Part shown: positions 10,660 through 52,279 of the stretch, one piece after another
Position numbering within the stretch: position 1 is the first letter of the stretch
How the letters are laid out: every line of letters starts with the position of its first letter
Source: Undaria pinnatifida
Taxonomy: Eukaryota; Sar; Phaeophyceae; Laminariales; Alariaceae
Length of the DNA stretch: 64,000 nucleotides
Assembly (NCBI GenBank): GCA_012845835.1
Contig: JABAKD010000023.1
Location: 4,984,793 to 5,048,792, forward strand
Reading direction: 5' to 3'
Notes under the pieces: model-generated
What the model saw: the letters and a program-made list of their open reading frames with translations, nothing else
Told to the model about the DNA's origin: nothing
Database searches by the model: none
Translations under genes and position numbers: made by a program

Positions 10660-11474
10660 AAAAATGCACCCCGAGTACAGCTGCGAGATCGAACATTTCG
10701 GCGAAACTCATCTTTGCAACCTGCGCTTGATGTCATCTGCTCCGATCGCGGCTGTCACTGGGTATGTGTCCCCATTAAGTACATATTTCGACGAATCCCC
10801 TTTAAGACTAGCTTGCACCAGGGTCGGATTGGCCGAATGATGTGCTATACGCTTGTATGCGGTACGGTTATAACTTACCTGCTGCGATTTATTATGAACA
10901 AGGAATAACACCAACCGCACATCACAGTCAATCTTGGCGGTGCGTATTATAAAAATTAAAATACACTCCAGCTGTGAGATCGAATATTTTACAAAAAATG
11001 AAAATACACTCCGGCTGTGAGATCGAATATTTTGTCGAAACTCATCTTTGCAAGCTGTGTGTGATACTCTCGATCGCGCGTATTACGGGTTGTGTGTCCT
11101 CATTAAGGATATAGGTCGGCGACTCCCCTTACAACTACAGTGTAGCTATCAGGGTCAACAGGGTGATGTTAGTCAGTCTGTGCGCGGAAACTATAAAACC
11201 CGTTTCTGAGGGGGACAAAATCTGACGGCTGTGGAAGGAAATGCATCCGTTTATCAAGTGAATTCTGTAAGTCGAATAACGGGAGGGCGGAGTTTTGAAT
11301 GAAGGACGTGGGGGCCTGGTTTTGATCAAAAGGGGCGGGGTTGGAAGGGGGGGGGGGGGGGGGGGGGGGAGGGGGCGGACGGGCGGGCAATTTGTGCGTG
11401 GAAGCTATAAATCCTTTAAGGGGATAAATCTGATGGTTTTGGGAAAGAAAAAAAAAAAAACACGAGTTCATCAT

Positions 11475-11506
<32 letters not shown>

Positions 11507-11650
11507 GGGGCGGGGGGCGGGGCGGGTGGGGCAGCTCAATCTGTGCGTGGAAACTATACATTCTTTCAAGGGGATACATGTGACGGTTTTGGAAAGAATG
11601 CATCAGTTTTATCATGTATATCCTGGGGTAAGTCGTTCAATCAGTGAGTA
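10660..11650 (+). repeat. Dispersed repeat family R, several copies including an unoccupied reference copy
   Basis: Landmarks in order: AGCTGTGAGATCGA, CGAAACTCATCTTTGCAAGC, TCGATCGCG, GTGTGTCCTCATTAAGGATA, AGGGTCAACAGGGTGATG, CTGTGCGCGGAAACTATAAA, CTGACGGCTGTGGAAGGA. One copy spans 10970-11290. A partial copy is at 10670-10830, and the last third is reiterated at 11390-11460 and 11535-11640 between G runs. The 10970-11290 copy lacks two insertions found in the paralogue at 50040-50700. Shorter relatives lie at 32130-32210, 35505-35575, 39405-39470 and 63255-63320 (plus) and 60115-60075 (minus). Confidence 0.8.
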
Positions 11651-11793
11651 GAGGGCGGAGTGTTCGAGGGGGTGGGGGTGGAAACTCATCTTTGGCGGTG
11701 CGTATTATATATCATCACTCTCGGAGACAATACCAGCTACAAGTATGACACGTACACGACACATTTCATATCGAAAACTCCCAAGAACAAAAG

Positions 11794-43102
<31,309 letters not shown>

Positions 43103-43615
43103 CAGTAACAGCAACGTCAGCGGCGTTGCGTTCTTGTTCAAGCTGAAGTTCAAGTTGAAATTTTCGCTGAAGTTGAAGTCGAAGACGGTGTTGAAACCTG
43201 ACGTTGAACTTTGTGCTGACGCTGGTATTGGAAGTTGCCGCCTCAAGTCTCCGGAGAAACCTCAAAACGAAACGCTCCAAAAAAAGTTCCAGGCAAGCTT
43301 GCTCCTGACAAAATCTCCAGCAGACTCCCCCAAAATCTCCAAAGGATGATCCCGAATCTGTTTGAATATGTTGACAGCTCTAATGAGTTTCTATAAGCTT
43401 ATCAGCAACAACAATGTTGGGTTTGGGACACCTGACGAAAGGACGGGAGGGGTTTCGAGGGAGTCGGCGTGCGGAGGGTGGGTGGGCGGGGGGGGGTTGT
43501 TAGCCGGGGGGTGGGCGAAATATTTTCACAGCAGCACACATGTTGACACAACACAGTTTCAAACATTTTTTTTCGCCCATCCCTTCAATCATCTTCACAC
43601 TTTTTCTTTCTTCTT
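43103..43615. promoter_or_regulatory. Candidate upstream region of the kinesin gene
   Basis: 512 bp between the proposed start codon and the next satellite. It is open in frame back to a TGA near 43265. I see no TATA box or other clear promoter element; the call rests on position only. Confidence 0.3.
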
Positions 43616-43619
43616 GTGA

Positions 43620-44035
43620 CGCGTGCTACGGTATAGAGGTAGTAAGGTATACCGTTTTTTGGCTCAAATGGTTTCTGAATGACGGGGCTCTGTACCCCAA
43701 AACCGTCGGAAATGCCGCGTGCTACGGTATAGAGGTATTGAGGTATACTGTTTTTTGGCGGAAATGTTTTCTGAATGACGTGGGCTTCCTTAACCCCAAA
43801 ACCGTCGGAAATTCTGCGTGCTACGGTATAGAGGTATTAAGGTATACCTTTTTTTGGCTTAAATGGTTTCCGAATGACGGGGACTCCTTAACCCAAAAAT
43901 CGTCGGAAATACGCCATTTCATTTTTACATGATTATCGTCGTGTACCTAGGCCGTGGGATTCTTCATCCGGTATTATAGCAGTTTTACTCTTCTCCAACG
44001 CATGCTTTGGAAGAGGTCTTAAGCTCCCAAATTGA
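43620..44035. repeat. 96-bp satellite, three copies with tail (locus 3)
   Basis: Unit starts CGTGCTACGGTATAGAGG at 43621, 43716 and 43817; tail GTACCTAGGCCGTGGGATTC with ATCCGGTA at 43950-43975. It lies immediately upstream of the kinesin gene. Confidence 0.85.
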
Positions 44036-44084
44036 GGGATAGTGTTGAGAAAAAAAGTGGTGCACCTCTATCGTAGCACGCATC

Positions 44085-44225
44085 TTCCCCCCCCCTAGTC
44101 CCCGAGTGGAAACCCAGACCCGGGGGCACCAAGCATGCTCTTCTGCCCCCTTCCCACTAGGGTAAGCGCCTTCATTTCCATCGCGCCAAGACTTCAGCCT
44201 TTCTTTCTTCCTTCGTCGACTCACA
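44085..44225 (-). mobile_element. tRNA-headed retroposon family, body fragment
   Basis: Matches on minus the body seen at 46200-45990 and 52560-52280: CGACGAAGGAAGAAAG, GGCGCTTACCCTAGTGGG. Only the middle of the element is kept. Confidence 0.5.
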
Positions 44226-44346
44226 TCAAATTGCGCCTAGAACGACACATAGAAAATGACACATGTTTGTACCAGGTGTAGCAGCAGATCATTATTGCTC
44301 TAAATGCTTACGACATACCGGTACCATGTACCAAGTACCCGAGGTA

Positions 44347-44482
44347 CCCGGGTACCTATCTGGGTATATTCTAGCAACGGGTATGTGTTACCCGGGTACC
44401 TATCTGGGTATACTCTAGCAACGGGTATGTGTTACTCGGGTACCTATCTGGGTATACTCTAGCAACGGGTGTGTGTTACCAA
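44347..44482. repeat. 45-bp tandem repeat, three copies
   Basis: CCCGGGTACCTATCTGGGTA followed by CTCTAGCAACGGGTATGTGT, unit starts at 44347, 44391 and 44436. Very similar copies, so recent. Confidence 0.9.
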
Positions 44483-44505
44483 TAACGCCGCCATCAACAC
44501 GACCA

Positions 44506-45322
44506 TTAGGCTATTTCTTACACAGCCGGATTTGTCAGTCGAACACGGCCTTTTTCGACTGAAGCCCAAATCGGGCGTTCTTACACAGTCGAAAAAGCGC
44601 TTTTTCGACTCAACTTCTTTCGACTGAGTTTTCCGGCTGGGTGATTCAGTCGAAAAACTTGACTTTTTCGACAGGATCTGCCAATCGAAAAACTCGGTCG
44701 AAAAAGGTTTACGCCTGTTTTATTAACCCATCGAATCGCTAATCCCACCGCAAAACACACACCCGAACGACCACACACCCATACCAGGTACAACACAGCA
44801 GTATCATACAACAGCGTAGACGCTGCCTTGGCTATCACTGCTGTTGCTTCTCGCCACAAGTCAGCGTGACGCGCTCCTGGCTCCGCTCGCAAGCAGCGTG
44901 TATCACACGACAGCAGTTGCGCGCGTTATCGATGCCATTTTGCCAAAAACGGCTACGCCTGCTGTAGCTTAGGCGGCTCTCGGCTGAGTGCAACGCCACG
45001 AACGCACCTTTGGCGGCTTTCAGCTATGAGCCTAACGCCACCAACGCGCTTGGACGAAGGTTCGTCGCGCGCGAAGCACGCGTTGCTCGCGAAGCACGCG
45101 TTGCTCGCGAAAAACGCGCGAAGCACAGAGCTCATTTTCCACTGCTATGCAGCAGTACTCCCTCACACCAATCGCCTCTAGGAAGAGCACAAAATCTATG
45201 AAATCGACTCGACTGACGATAAAAAAAAGGAAGAGAAAAATCTTGTGGAAAACAAGTCCAGTCGAAAAGGGCCGGCCGTTTTCGACTGGCGGAATCCGAC
45301 TGTGTACGAAACGGCCTCTAGG
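44506..45322. mobile_element. TIR element with AGTCGAAAA ends, second copy (inverted, ~0.8 kb)
   Basis: Left TAGGCTATTTCTTACACAGC, right CCGACTGTGTACGAAACGGC with CTCTAGG. The interior matches the reverse complement of parts of 37101-38419 (for example the CTCGGCTGAGTGCAACGCCA block) but lacks the SINE pair. The shorter copy shows the pair entered the other one later, or was lost here. Confidence 0.75.
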
Positions 45323-45989
45323 AAAACATATCAATTTATTGCGATCCAAACCCGGGTTAGCGCATACTGGTACCTGATGCATGATGCAAAATCCAAGGAA
45401 AAATGAGCGGGCAATAAAGTACCCCCCGGGGCGAATTGATACTACTGTCCATCAACACGGCACACCAGGTACCAGGTAGTGATGACGAGTAAGATCTGAT
45501 GATATGATACGATACCTGACAGCACAATGCAGGGAAAATATTAGACGCGATACCCATGAAACGGTTTTACCCCCATCTATCTATTTCATTTCATTCGGCA
45601 TTTTCGAAGCATGCGTTTTCCCAACATGCGAGAATCACACGACGGCCAATTCCGCTGTATGAATAGCTCAGTTGCGCACTAAATTCCATACAAAATTGCG
45701 GTGGAGGAGGTGGGAGTGCCTGTCGCAGGAAACAGCATCAAACGTGCTGCTGTTTGAACAATAGAGTTCGGCGTTCGTGAGTTCTGGCACTTTCGAAACG
45801 TCCGTTGTCATGCGAGAACTGCACCACCGCCAATTCCGCTACATTTAAAAGCTCCCTTTCACACCAAACCCCATATAAAAAAGCGCTGAGAGTAGCCCAC
45901 AGGAAACAGCATGAAAAAAATCTGATGTATGGATAGTACTGCTGCATGAATCGTAGAGTTCGGCGTTCGTAGCGTTCGAAGAACCACGA

Positions 45990-46200
45990 ACACACCATAC
46001 CAGGTACCTGGTATATTTTTCGCATCCCATTCATTATCCTCGCACTTCTCTCGCGCTCCCTCCCAGTAATAACTCGAGATTCGGGGTCACATAGTGGGCC
46101 CTTCTCCCCCATCCCCACTACGGTAAGTGCCTTCATTTTTATCGCGACGAAAAGTTCAGCATTTTCTGCCCTCGCCGACTCGCGTCGGATTGTGACATAC
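45990..46200 (-). mobile_element. tRNA-headed retroposon family, partial copy
   Basis: Minus strand: GAGTCGGCGAGGGCAG, GGCACTTACCGTAGTGGGGA, GTGACCCCGAATCTCGAG, GTGCGAGGATAATGAATGGG. Same order as 59970-60075 and 54600-54720. The head is missing. Confidence 0.65.
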
Positions 46201-46202
46201 TG

Positions 46203-46307
46203 TTACGGGGGACCCTAGTAAACAGGACCTACGGTGAACACAAAAACCTATATATTCATCTATTTTTACTGACAATATTTGGTCCTATTTACTATCGTCC
46301 TCCGTAA
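46203..46307. mobile_element. ~106-bp TIR MITE, copy 1
   Basis: Begins TTACGGGGGACCCTAGTAAA and ends in CTATCGTCCTCCGTAA; about 28-bp imperfect inverted ends. Followed by TA. Near-identical to 51673-51778. Confidence 0.8.
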
Positions 46308-46705
46308 TAATTGTGTTCTGCTTTTGGCTGCGCGAAGTCCGAACTACTGCTGAGTATTCGTTTTCTTCCTTTCTACACAGTCGTAACCATTTTTTCTGAT
46401 ATTTCTGCTCCTTTTTCTTCATCATATATCATATCTCGCTTCTTCTTTTTCAGTTCACCGGTGGCTGTTTTCCCTTTCACCCGCTTGTGTTCTGTTGTTT
46501 TTGTTCTCCAATTTACGCTACGAAAAAATATTGATACCTGGATACTTGATACCGGGTAATAATTTCGTACGAGTTCGGAGTAAACTGTGTTCCATTTTTT
46601 CCCCTCCAGCCGACCTTACGCCGGTATCTTCTTCCTCTTCAGCACGTATGTTGTTCTTGCAGCCTTTCTGATCTTGTTGCATCACATTCATCAGAGCTCC
46701 TGTCG

Positions 46706-46832
46706 TTTGTTTGTTTGTTTGTTTGTTTGTTTGTTTGTTTGTTTGTTTGTTTGTTTGTTTACTTGCTTGCTCCAGAGCTCTTGTCGTTTGTTTGTTTGTT
46801 TGTTTGTTTGTTTGTTTGTTTACTTGCTTGCT
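46706..46832. repeat. (GTTT)n tetranucleotide microsatellite
   Basis: Two runs of GTTT (46708-46760 and 46788-46820) separated by a duplicated ACTTGCTTGCTCCAGAGCTC-like spacer. Frames with repeating Cys-Leu-Phe-Val are by-products. Confidence 0.95.
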
Positions 46833-46844
46833 TGCTTTTCTCAT

Positions 46845-47080
46845 TTATATTATTGTCTGGCTTGTTTTGCTGTGTTCTCGTACCCGGTACGCTAGCATTG
46901 CAATTGTTTTACCTTGATTAATTGCGATCAGCGATTGTTTGGTTTACTATCTCTCACGGTCTGTTACCACATATCCCGATTTTTTTTTTTTGTCTCTTTA
47001 GAATAACGAATCAGGACGGACTCTGGGTGATGATGTCGTTTGCGTAGAAAGAATGGCTTGATGTGAACACAACACACTCC
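46845..47080. repeat. Dispersed repeat shared with 57100-57310
   Basis: Shared in order: TCTGGCTTGTTTTG, CCCGGTACGCTAGCATT, TTTTACCTTGATTAAT and GGACTCTGGGTGATGATGTC. The last part is also at 40785-40845, in intron 1. Confidence 0.7.
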
Positions 47081-47217
47081 ACGAGTCGCTCGTCAAAGGT
47101 TGCTGGACCAGACGACTCGTGCAAGAGTTTAACAAACCCACCTCCAATTCCTAAAACTATCCTGGTCTAACTCCAAGTGTTTTGTTCTCGTGTCGGGAGT
47201 GCGGTGCTAAAAGGGCT

Positions 47218-47258
47218 AAAATCACAACAACAACAAGCACAACAACAACAACAACGGC

Positions 47259-47299
<41 letters not shown>

Positions 47300-47300
47300 C
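47218..47300. repeat. (CAA)n microsatellite
   Basis: About 80 bp of CAA with few interruptions. Possibly the tail of an (AAC)n-tailed retroposon whose body is no longer visible. Confidence 0.85.
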
Positions 47301-47499
47301 CACAACTTTTTGACAAACAAAAAAAAATTTGCCACTGCGAAGAAAAATCATTTCCTCATTGATAACGCACGACTTACTACGAAAACTAATCACCCCAGAA
47401 AAAAATCCCATGTTACCTCTTCCCCAAAACGCGGGCGAGTCTCCTTCCGGGACTTGATTATACATCTTGACTACGAGGTATAGTATATACCTGGTAGTC

Positions 47500-47960
47500 C
47501 TCTTGTGCACAAATTGACTTGCGGAAAGCGCGAGAGCGTGAGTTAGCAACACACCGGTCGCCCCGGTGGCGTATCAGGTTATGCTCGATCCTGGTATAGG
47601 TCAGTTTCGCGAGTTTTCGAGCCCCCCCCGAGCGCATCGTATTTGCAAAAATTTGTGGGGATTTCTTCTTGTGCACAAATTGACTTGCGGAAAGCGCGAG
47701 AGCGTGAGTTAGCGACACTCGATGAAAAATCGACGAGCAGTGGGATTGCTGAACCCTATGCGCGATAAAAAACTGAAGGCAAGAACCGGGGGGGAGAAGG
47801 GACGACACCTGTGACCACGGCATGTCCACAAAAAAGCTGGAAAGTAGATGTGTGTGGAAAAAAAAAGGGACAACACCTGTGACCACAACTTTTGCCCAAA
47901 AGCTGGAAAGTAGATGCGTTCAAAAACAAACAAAAGAAAGAAACTACAAAAAGTGACGGG
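47500..47960 (+). mobile_element. A-rich-tailed retroposon with tRNA-like B box, copy 1
   Basis: Plus strand: a degenerate B box (AGTTTTCGAGCC) near 47608, then AAATTGACTTGCGGAAAGCG, CGAGAGCGTGAGTTAGC, ACACCTGTGACCAC, AAAGCTGGAAAGTAGATG (twice) and tail AAAAACAAACAAAAG. A 5' piece of another copy is at 47505-47570. Copies on minus at 51260-51000 and 60500-60270. Confidence 0.7.
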
Positions 47961-48179
47961 CGCGATCTAATCAAGCGTCTACAGCAGTAGCAGAAGGAAA
48001 AAAAATAGAGAAAATCCGAGTATCATCATGCCTCCCGTTTGACTATCTCCAGCAGTTTCCTGCGTGCAGTCCTTCCCCCCACACATCTCCTACCGGCACA
48101 CCAGCAACAGCTCGGATTGCTTGACGTGGCCGACGTCGCAATCAAGTGATCATCTTCCGTCAATCTGGAGTCCCAGAAG

Positions 48180-49100
48180 TAAACAAACCCCTTTAGAAAA
48201 CCCCAAGTCCCTCCCAATACTAACTTCAAGTAAATTTGTCCCGAAAAAGGGTTCCCAGTAGTGAAGAGCCCCTGCCCCAAAATCCCGCCCTATACTAACT
48301 TCGAGTAAATATGTCCCCCAAAAAGGTTCCAGTTGGAAAAGCGTTAACCCCTTTGGAGCCCCAAAATCCCTCCCTATATTAACTTCAAGTAATTTTGTCC
48401 CCAAAAAGGGGTTCGAGTTGTGAAGAGCCCCAAAATCCCTTCCTGTACAAATTTCATGTACATTAGTCCCCCAAAAAGGTTTCCAGTTGGAAAGGCACTA
48501 ACCCCTTCAGAGCCCCAAACTCCCTCCGTATACTAAATTCAAATAAAATTGTCCCTCACAAGGGTTTCCAGTAGTGAAGAGCCCCAAAATCCTCCCTACA
48601 CTAACTAAGTAAAAATGTCCCCCAAGAAGGTTCCAGTTGGAAAGGCGTTAACCCCTTCAGAGCCCCAAAATCCCTCCCTATACTAACTTCGAGTAATTTT
48701 GTCCCCCCCCCAAAAAAATTCAGTAGTGAAAAGCCCCAAAATCCCTCCCTTATTAACTTCAAGTAATTTGTCCCCCAAAAGGGATTCCAGTTGGAAAGGC
48801 GTTAACCCCTTTAGAGCCCCAAAATCCCTCCCAACACAAACTTCAAGTAAACTTGTCTCCCAAAGGGTTTCCAGTGGTGAAGAGCCCTAACATTCCTCCC
48901 TATATTAACTTCAAGTAGTATTGTCCACCAAAAGGGGTTCCAGTTGGAAAGGCGTTAACCCTTTTTAGAGCCCCATAATCCCTCCCGATACTAACTTGAA
49001 GTAGTTGGTTTCCAGTAGTGAAGAGCCCCGAAATCCCTCCCTATCTAAACTTGAAGTAAATTTGTTCCCCAAAAGGGGTTCTAGTTGCAAGAGTTAATTG
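48180..49100 (+). repeat. Tandem array of TTAA-type MITE units
   Basis: About ten alternating units carry TTAACCCCTTTAGAGCC, CCCTCCCTATACTAACTTC, AAGTAATTTTGTCCCC and GGTTCCAGTTGGAAAGGCG; every second junction lacks the TTAACCCC end and reads AGTAGTGAAGAGCCCC instead. A dispersed MITE has been amplified into a satellite of ~135-bp dimers. Confidence 0.85.
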
Positions 49101-49254
49101 ACCCTGAATGTAGCTTCCCATTACGTTTTCGGATATAAACTACTTGGAATTCGTGTGTGTGGTTATTCTTGCAGCGGTAAAAGGGCTCACAGTTCGGACA
49201 GATCATCGATCCTCACCTGATGATCTAGATCTTTCACGCAAGATCTGCATGCGC

Positions 49255-49592
49255 ATACAGTAGGTGGCCCTATACAGTGCGGGTATGTGTCACGAAAATT
49301 TACCCGCACTATACCGGGCACCCGCACTATATAAAAACCGGCCACTATAGAGGGTTCTATATTGTGCCAAACGATTTCAACCGCACAATATCGGACGCCC
49401 GCACTATATGACCCGCACTACATAGGACCACCTACTGTATTTATGGTATGTGTCACGAAAATTTACCCGCACTACACCGGGCACCCGCACTATACAAAAA
49501 CCGGCCACTATAGAGGGTTCTATATTGTGCCAAACGATTTCAACCGCACAATATCGGACGCCCGCACTATATGACCCGCACTATATAGGGTC
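49255..49592. repeat. ~185-bp direct repeat, two copies
   Basis: GGGTATGTGTCACGAAAATT, ACCCGCACTATACCGGGCAC, GCCACTATAGAGGGTTCTAT and GTGCCAAACGATTTCAACCG appear at 49282-49435 and 49445-49590 almost unchanged. Internally rich in CCGCACTATA subrepeats and related to array A at 3225. Confidence 0.9.
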
Positions 49593-50035
49593 GGAGCCGT
49601 GCTACCGGCACGATCTACGTCGCACTTTGTTACGCTTCATGGATCTCCCGCCTCCAATCTCCCACCTCACAACAGCATAGCAGCGGTTTCGCGCGTGCTA
49701 ATCAGGCACCCACCACTTCCCTGTACGAAGTTCCGCGTACGAACTCTGCTGTATCCGCTTTGCTTTTGTGCTAACCGCCGAATCCTTATTCATTTCCTGA
49801 AATACAGCTCACCTCAACCAACTAGCCCTCTCGTACCATCAATAGAATACCTGGTATCCACTAATAGACATGCCTTTCAAATATTTTCACATCCATTCCT
49901 GATGACAGCTCACCTCAACCAACTCGCTCTCTCGTACAAGAATATCTCCTAGTAAACATGCCTTCCAAATATATCAAGATCCATTCCCGCTCCACAAACA
50001 CCAAATTTCCTACATCCAACGCTACACATGGTTCC
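49593..50035. other. No gene recognised
   Basis: Contains a short direct repeat (CAGCTCACCTCAACCAACT at 49805 and 49907, each followed by GCCTTTCAAATAT or GCCTTCCAAATAT downstream). The plus frame 49599-49952 shows no domain. Confidence 0.5.
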
Positions 50036-50154
50036 TGGGTTGGATCTGAATACACTCCAGCTGTGAGATCGAGGATTTCGTCGAAACTCATCTTTGCAAG
50101 CTGCGTGTGTTACTCCGATCGCGCCTATTACTAGGTGTGTGTCCTCATTCAAGG

Positions 50155-50368
50155 TTGTTGTTGTTGTTGTTGTTGTTGTTTTCACATTAACTCGCATAAT
50201 CGAGTCCGTGGTCACAGGACAGGCTCCAGTCACTCTGGAGCTGAGGAATACCCCAGGGAAACACACACAACCCAAGGTGGTACACGCATATATCACAGCT
50301 GACGCAATTCATGCCTCCACCAGAAACATATAAAAATGAAATCGGGAGTCAATCTACGATGTGCCAGG
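50155..50368 (-). mobile_element. (AAC)n-tailed retroposon, copy 2, with TSD
   Basis: On minus, the body runs from 50368 to the (AAC)n tail at 50178-50155. Target duplication TCAAGG at 50149-50154 and 50369-50374. The empty site is at about 11110 in the family R paralogue. Shorter at its 5' end than the copies at 6870 and 53105. Confidence 0.85.
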
Positions 50369-50500
50369 TCAAGGATACAGGCCGGCGACTCCTCTTAGAC
50401 CTTAGCCTTTGCACCAGGGTCAACAGGGTCATGCTAGTCAATCTGTGCGCCGAAACCACAAAACCCGTCTTTGACATGTGGACAAAACCTGACGGCTGTG

Positions 50501-50640
50501 AAGGGTGCGCCAGCTAGCGTTGGGCTGCGAAAGCAACTGAGTTAAATCGACACACGACGCGTATGAAAATACGTGGAAGTGTGGTGAGCTAAAGCTTTAC
50601 TTTTCCCCATCCGCCGTAGGATAAAAAAAAAAAAAAAAAA
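50501..50640 (+). mobile_element. Poly(A)-tailed SINE, clean insertion
   Basis: Body starts AAGGGTGCGCCAGCTAGCG and ends TTCCCCATCCGCCGTAGGAT then poly(A) of 18. Perfect 12-bp target duplication CTGACGGCTGTG at 50489-50500 and 50641-50652. The empty site is at 11222-11233. A SINE is retroposed by a partner LINE, none of which is visible here. I could not confirm a tRNA or 5S-like head. Confidence 0.92.
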
Positions 50641-50999
50641 CTGACGGCTGTGGAAGGAATGCATCGGTATATTACGTCCATCCTGTAGTCGTATGACCTA
50701 CGAGTATCAGGAATAGGAACGGCGCTCCGTCTCCAAGGGGATGCGTGGCCAACACGGTCAAACGACTACTCGTAAGGCAAGCAACAAAGGAGTAAGCACC
50801 CCAACCCCCCCCGTTCCCCGCCGCCCCCCCCGCCATCTACTAGCATTACGCGTGCAGTAAGCTCCTAATCATTTATGCGACCTATTTCCCCTATACCCGG
50901 CCCCCTTCCCCCACTGATAACACCGAAGGGGGGGGGGGGAGGGGTAGTTGAAACTTGAAGGCCATACAAATTACTCGTTTTCTTTTCTTTTCTTTTCTT

Positions 51000-51260
51000 T
51001 TCGCACACTTCTACTTTCCAGCTTCTTTCTGGACAAGCCGTGGTCACAGGTGTCGTCCCTTCTCCCGCCCGGTTCTTGCCTCCAATTTTTATCGCGCGTA
51101 GGGCACAGCAATCCCACTGCTCGTCGATTTCTCGTCGGGTGTTGCTGACTCACGCTCTCGCGTTCTCCGCAAGCCAATTTGTGCGCCAGAAAAAATCCCC
51201 ACGAATTTATGCGAGTATGCATGCACTCGGGGGGATTCGAACCCACGAAACTGACCTGTA
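51000..51260 (-). mobile_element. A-rich-tailed retroposon with intact tRNA-like B box, copy 2
   Basis: Minus strand: GTGGGTTCGAATCCCCCC (51255-51238), an exact RNA polymerase III B box (GGTTCGANNCC), then GCACAAATTGGCTTGCGG, CGCGAGAGCGTGAGTCAGC, ACACCTGTGACCACGG and tail (GAAAA)n at 50995-50980. The T-arm is not followed by a foldable tRNA acceptor stem, so this is a tRNA-derived element, not a tRNA gene. Confidence 0.75.
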
Positions 51261-51317
51261 CTCTTATTATATACCTGGTACCAGTTATATACCAGGTATA
51301 TACAGATCAACACAATT

Positions 51318-51475
51318 ATGTTGTTGTTGTTGTTGTTGCTGTTCTCACATAAGTAACTCGCATAATCAAGTCCGTGGTCACAGGACAGGCTCCAGTCCCT
51401 CTGGAGCTGAGAAATACCCCGGGGAAAAAACACAAACCAACGGTGGTACACGCATATATCTGCTGTACAATATCG
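51318..51475 (-). mobile_element. (AAC)n-tailed retroposon, copy 3 (5' truncated)
   Basis: Tail (AAC)n at 51338-51318 on minus. Body with CACGGACTTGATTATGCGAG and CTGGAGCCTGTCCTGTGACC. Ends near 51465, the shortest copy. Confidence 0.75.
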
Positions 51476-51672
51476 CCTAGCGACAGCTACAGGATCTACT
51501 GCTGTAGACGATCTACATAATGTCCCTCCGTGGTGAGAAAGGCATGTGACTTTGAAAAAAAAACGGTCCAACTTTCATGTACAGCAGTACGAGTACACAG
51601 ATCCCACACTCCAGCTGCGGCTCTTTTTAGCGCAGGCCCTATAGGCCTTGCGAAACAAAAAACCAACAACTA

Positions 51673-51778
51673 TTACGGTGGGACCCTAGTAAACAGGACC
51701 TACGGTGGACACAAAAACCTATATATTCATATATTTTTACAAACAATATTTGGTCCTATTTACTATCGACCTCCGTAA
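51673..51778. mobile_element. ~106-bp TIR MITE, copy 2, TA-flanked
   Basis: TTACGGTGGGACCCTAGTAA at the left; the reverse complement of the right is TTACGGAGGTCGATAGTAAA. TA at 51671-51672 and 51779-51780 fits a TA target duplication as made by Tc1/mariner-type transposases. Confidence 0.85.
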
Positions 51779-51866
51779 TACACCATTGACATTCATGAAA
51801 TGTCCATGCTCAACCGGTTCACCGGCCCGTATTCAAAATTCGACGAAAAATAGAAGTCGTCGCTGC

Positions 51867-52021
51867 CTGGGACCCGAAGGGTGCGCCAGCTAGCGTTGGG
51901 CTGCGAAAGCAGCTGAGTTAAATCGACACACGACGCGTATGAAAATACTTTCGAGTGTGGTGAGCTAAAGCTTTATTTTTCCCCATCCGCCGGAGGATAA
52001 AAATAAAAAAATAAAAAAATA
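51867..52021 (+). mobile_element. Poly(A)-tailed SINE, second clean insertion
   Basis: Starts CTGGGACCCGAAGGGTGCGC, body as at 50501, tail of A with T interruptions. Target duplication AGTCGTCGCTGC at 51855-51866 and 52024-52035. It begins 14 bases further 5' than the 50501 copy. Confidence 0.9.
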
Positions 52022-52279
52022 AAAGTCGTCGCTGCACGGACCCTGGATGTGCTGGACGTTGAACGGTACAAACATGGATGTCCTTATCCCTCCGCGGGAT
52101 CACTCGGGAGGCTCTACTCCCCCGTTTAACCTTAACGCCTTCACCACTGGAAAGCCTTCTTGGGGAAAATTTTACTTGAAGTTAGTATAGGGGGGATTTT
52201 GGGTCTCCAAAGGGGTTAATCCTATCCCATACGAAATATACCGATGAGGCCCCTTAGCGACGTGAAATGGTTGAAAAAA

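Larger units (their letters stand above)
50040..50700 (+). repeat. Repeat family R copy interrupted by two retroposons
   Basis: Same landmarks and order as 10970-11290, with two insertions: 50155-50368 flanked by TCAAGG and 50501-50640 flanked by CTGACGGCTGTG. The uninterrupted paralogue supplies both empty sites. Confidence 0.9.

Noticed and set aside
51170-51310. Functional tRNA gene on the minus strand at the GGTTCGAATCC box
   Set aside because: No acceptor-stem partner, D arm or anticodon arm can be folded around it, and the same body recurs elsewhere as a dispersed repeat.
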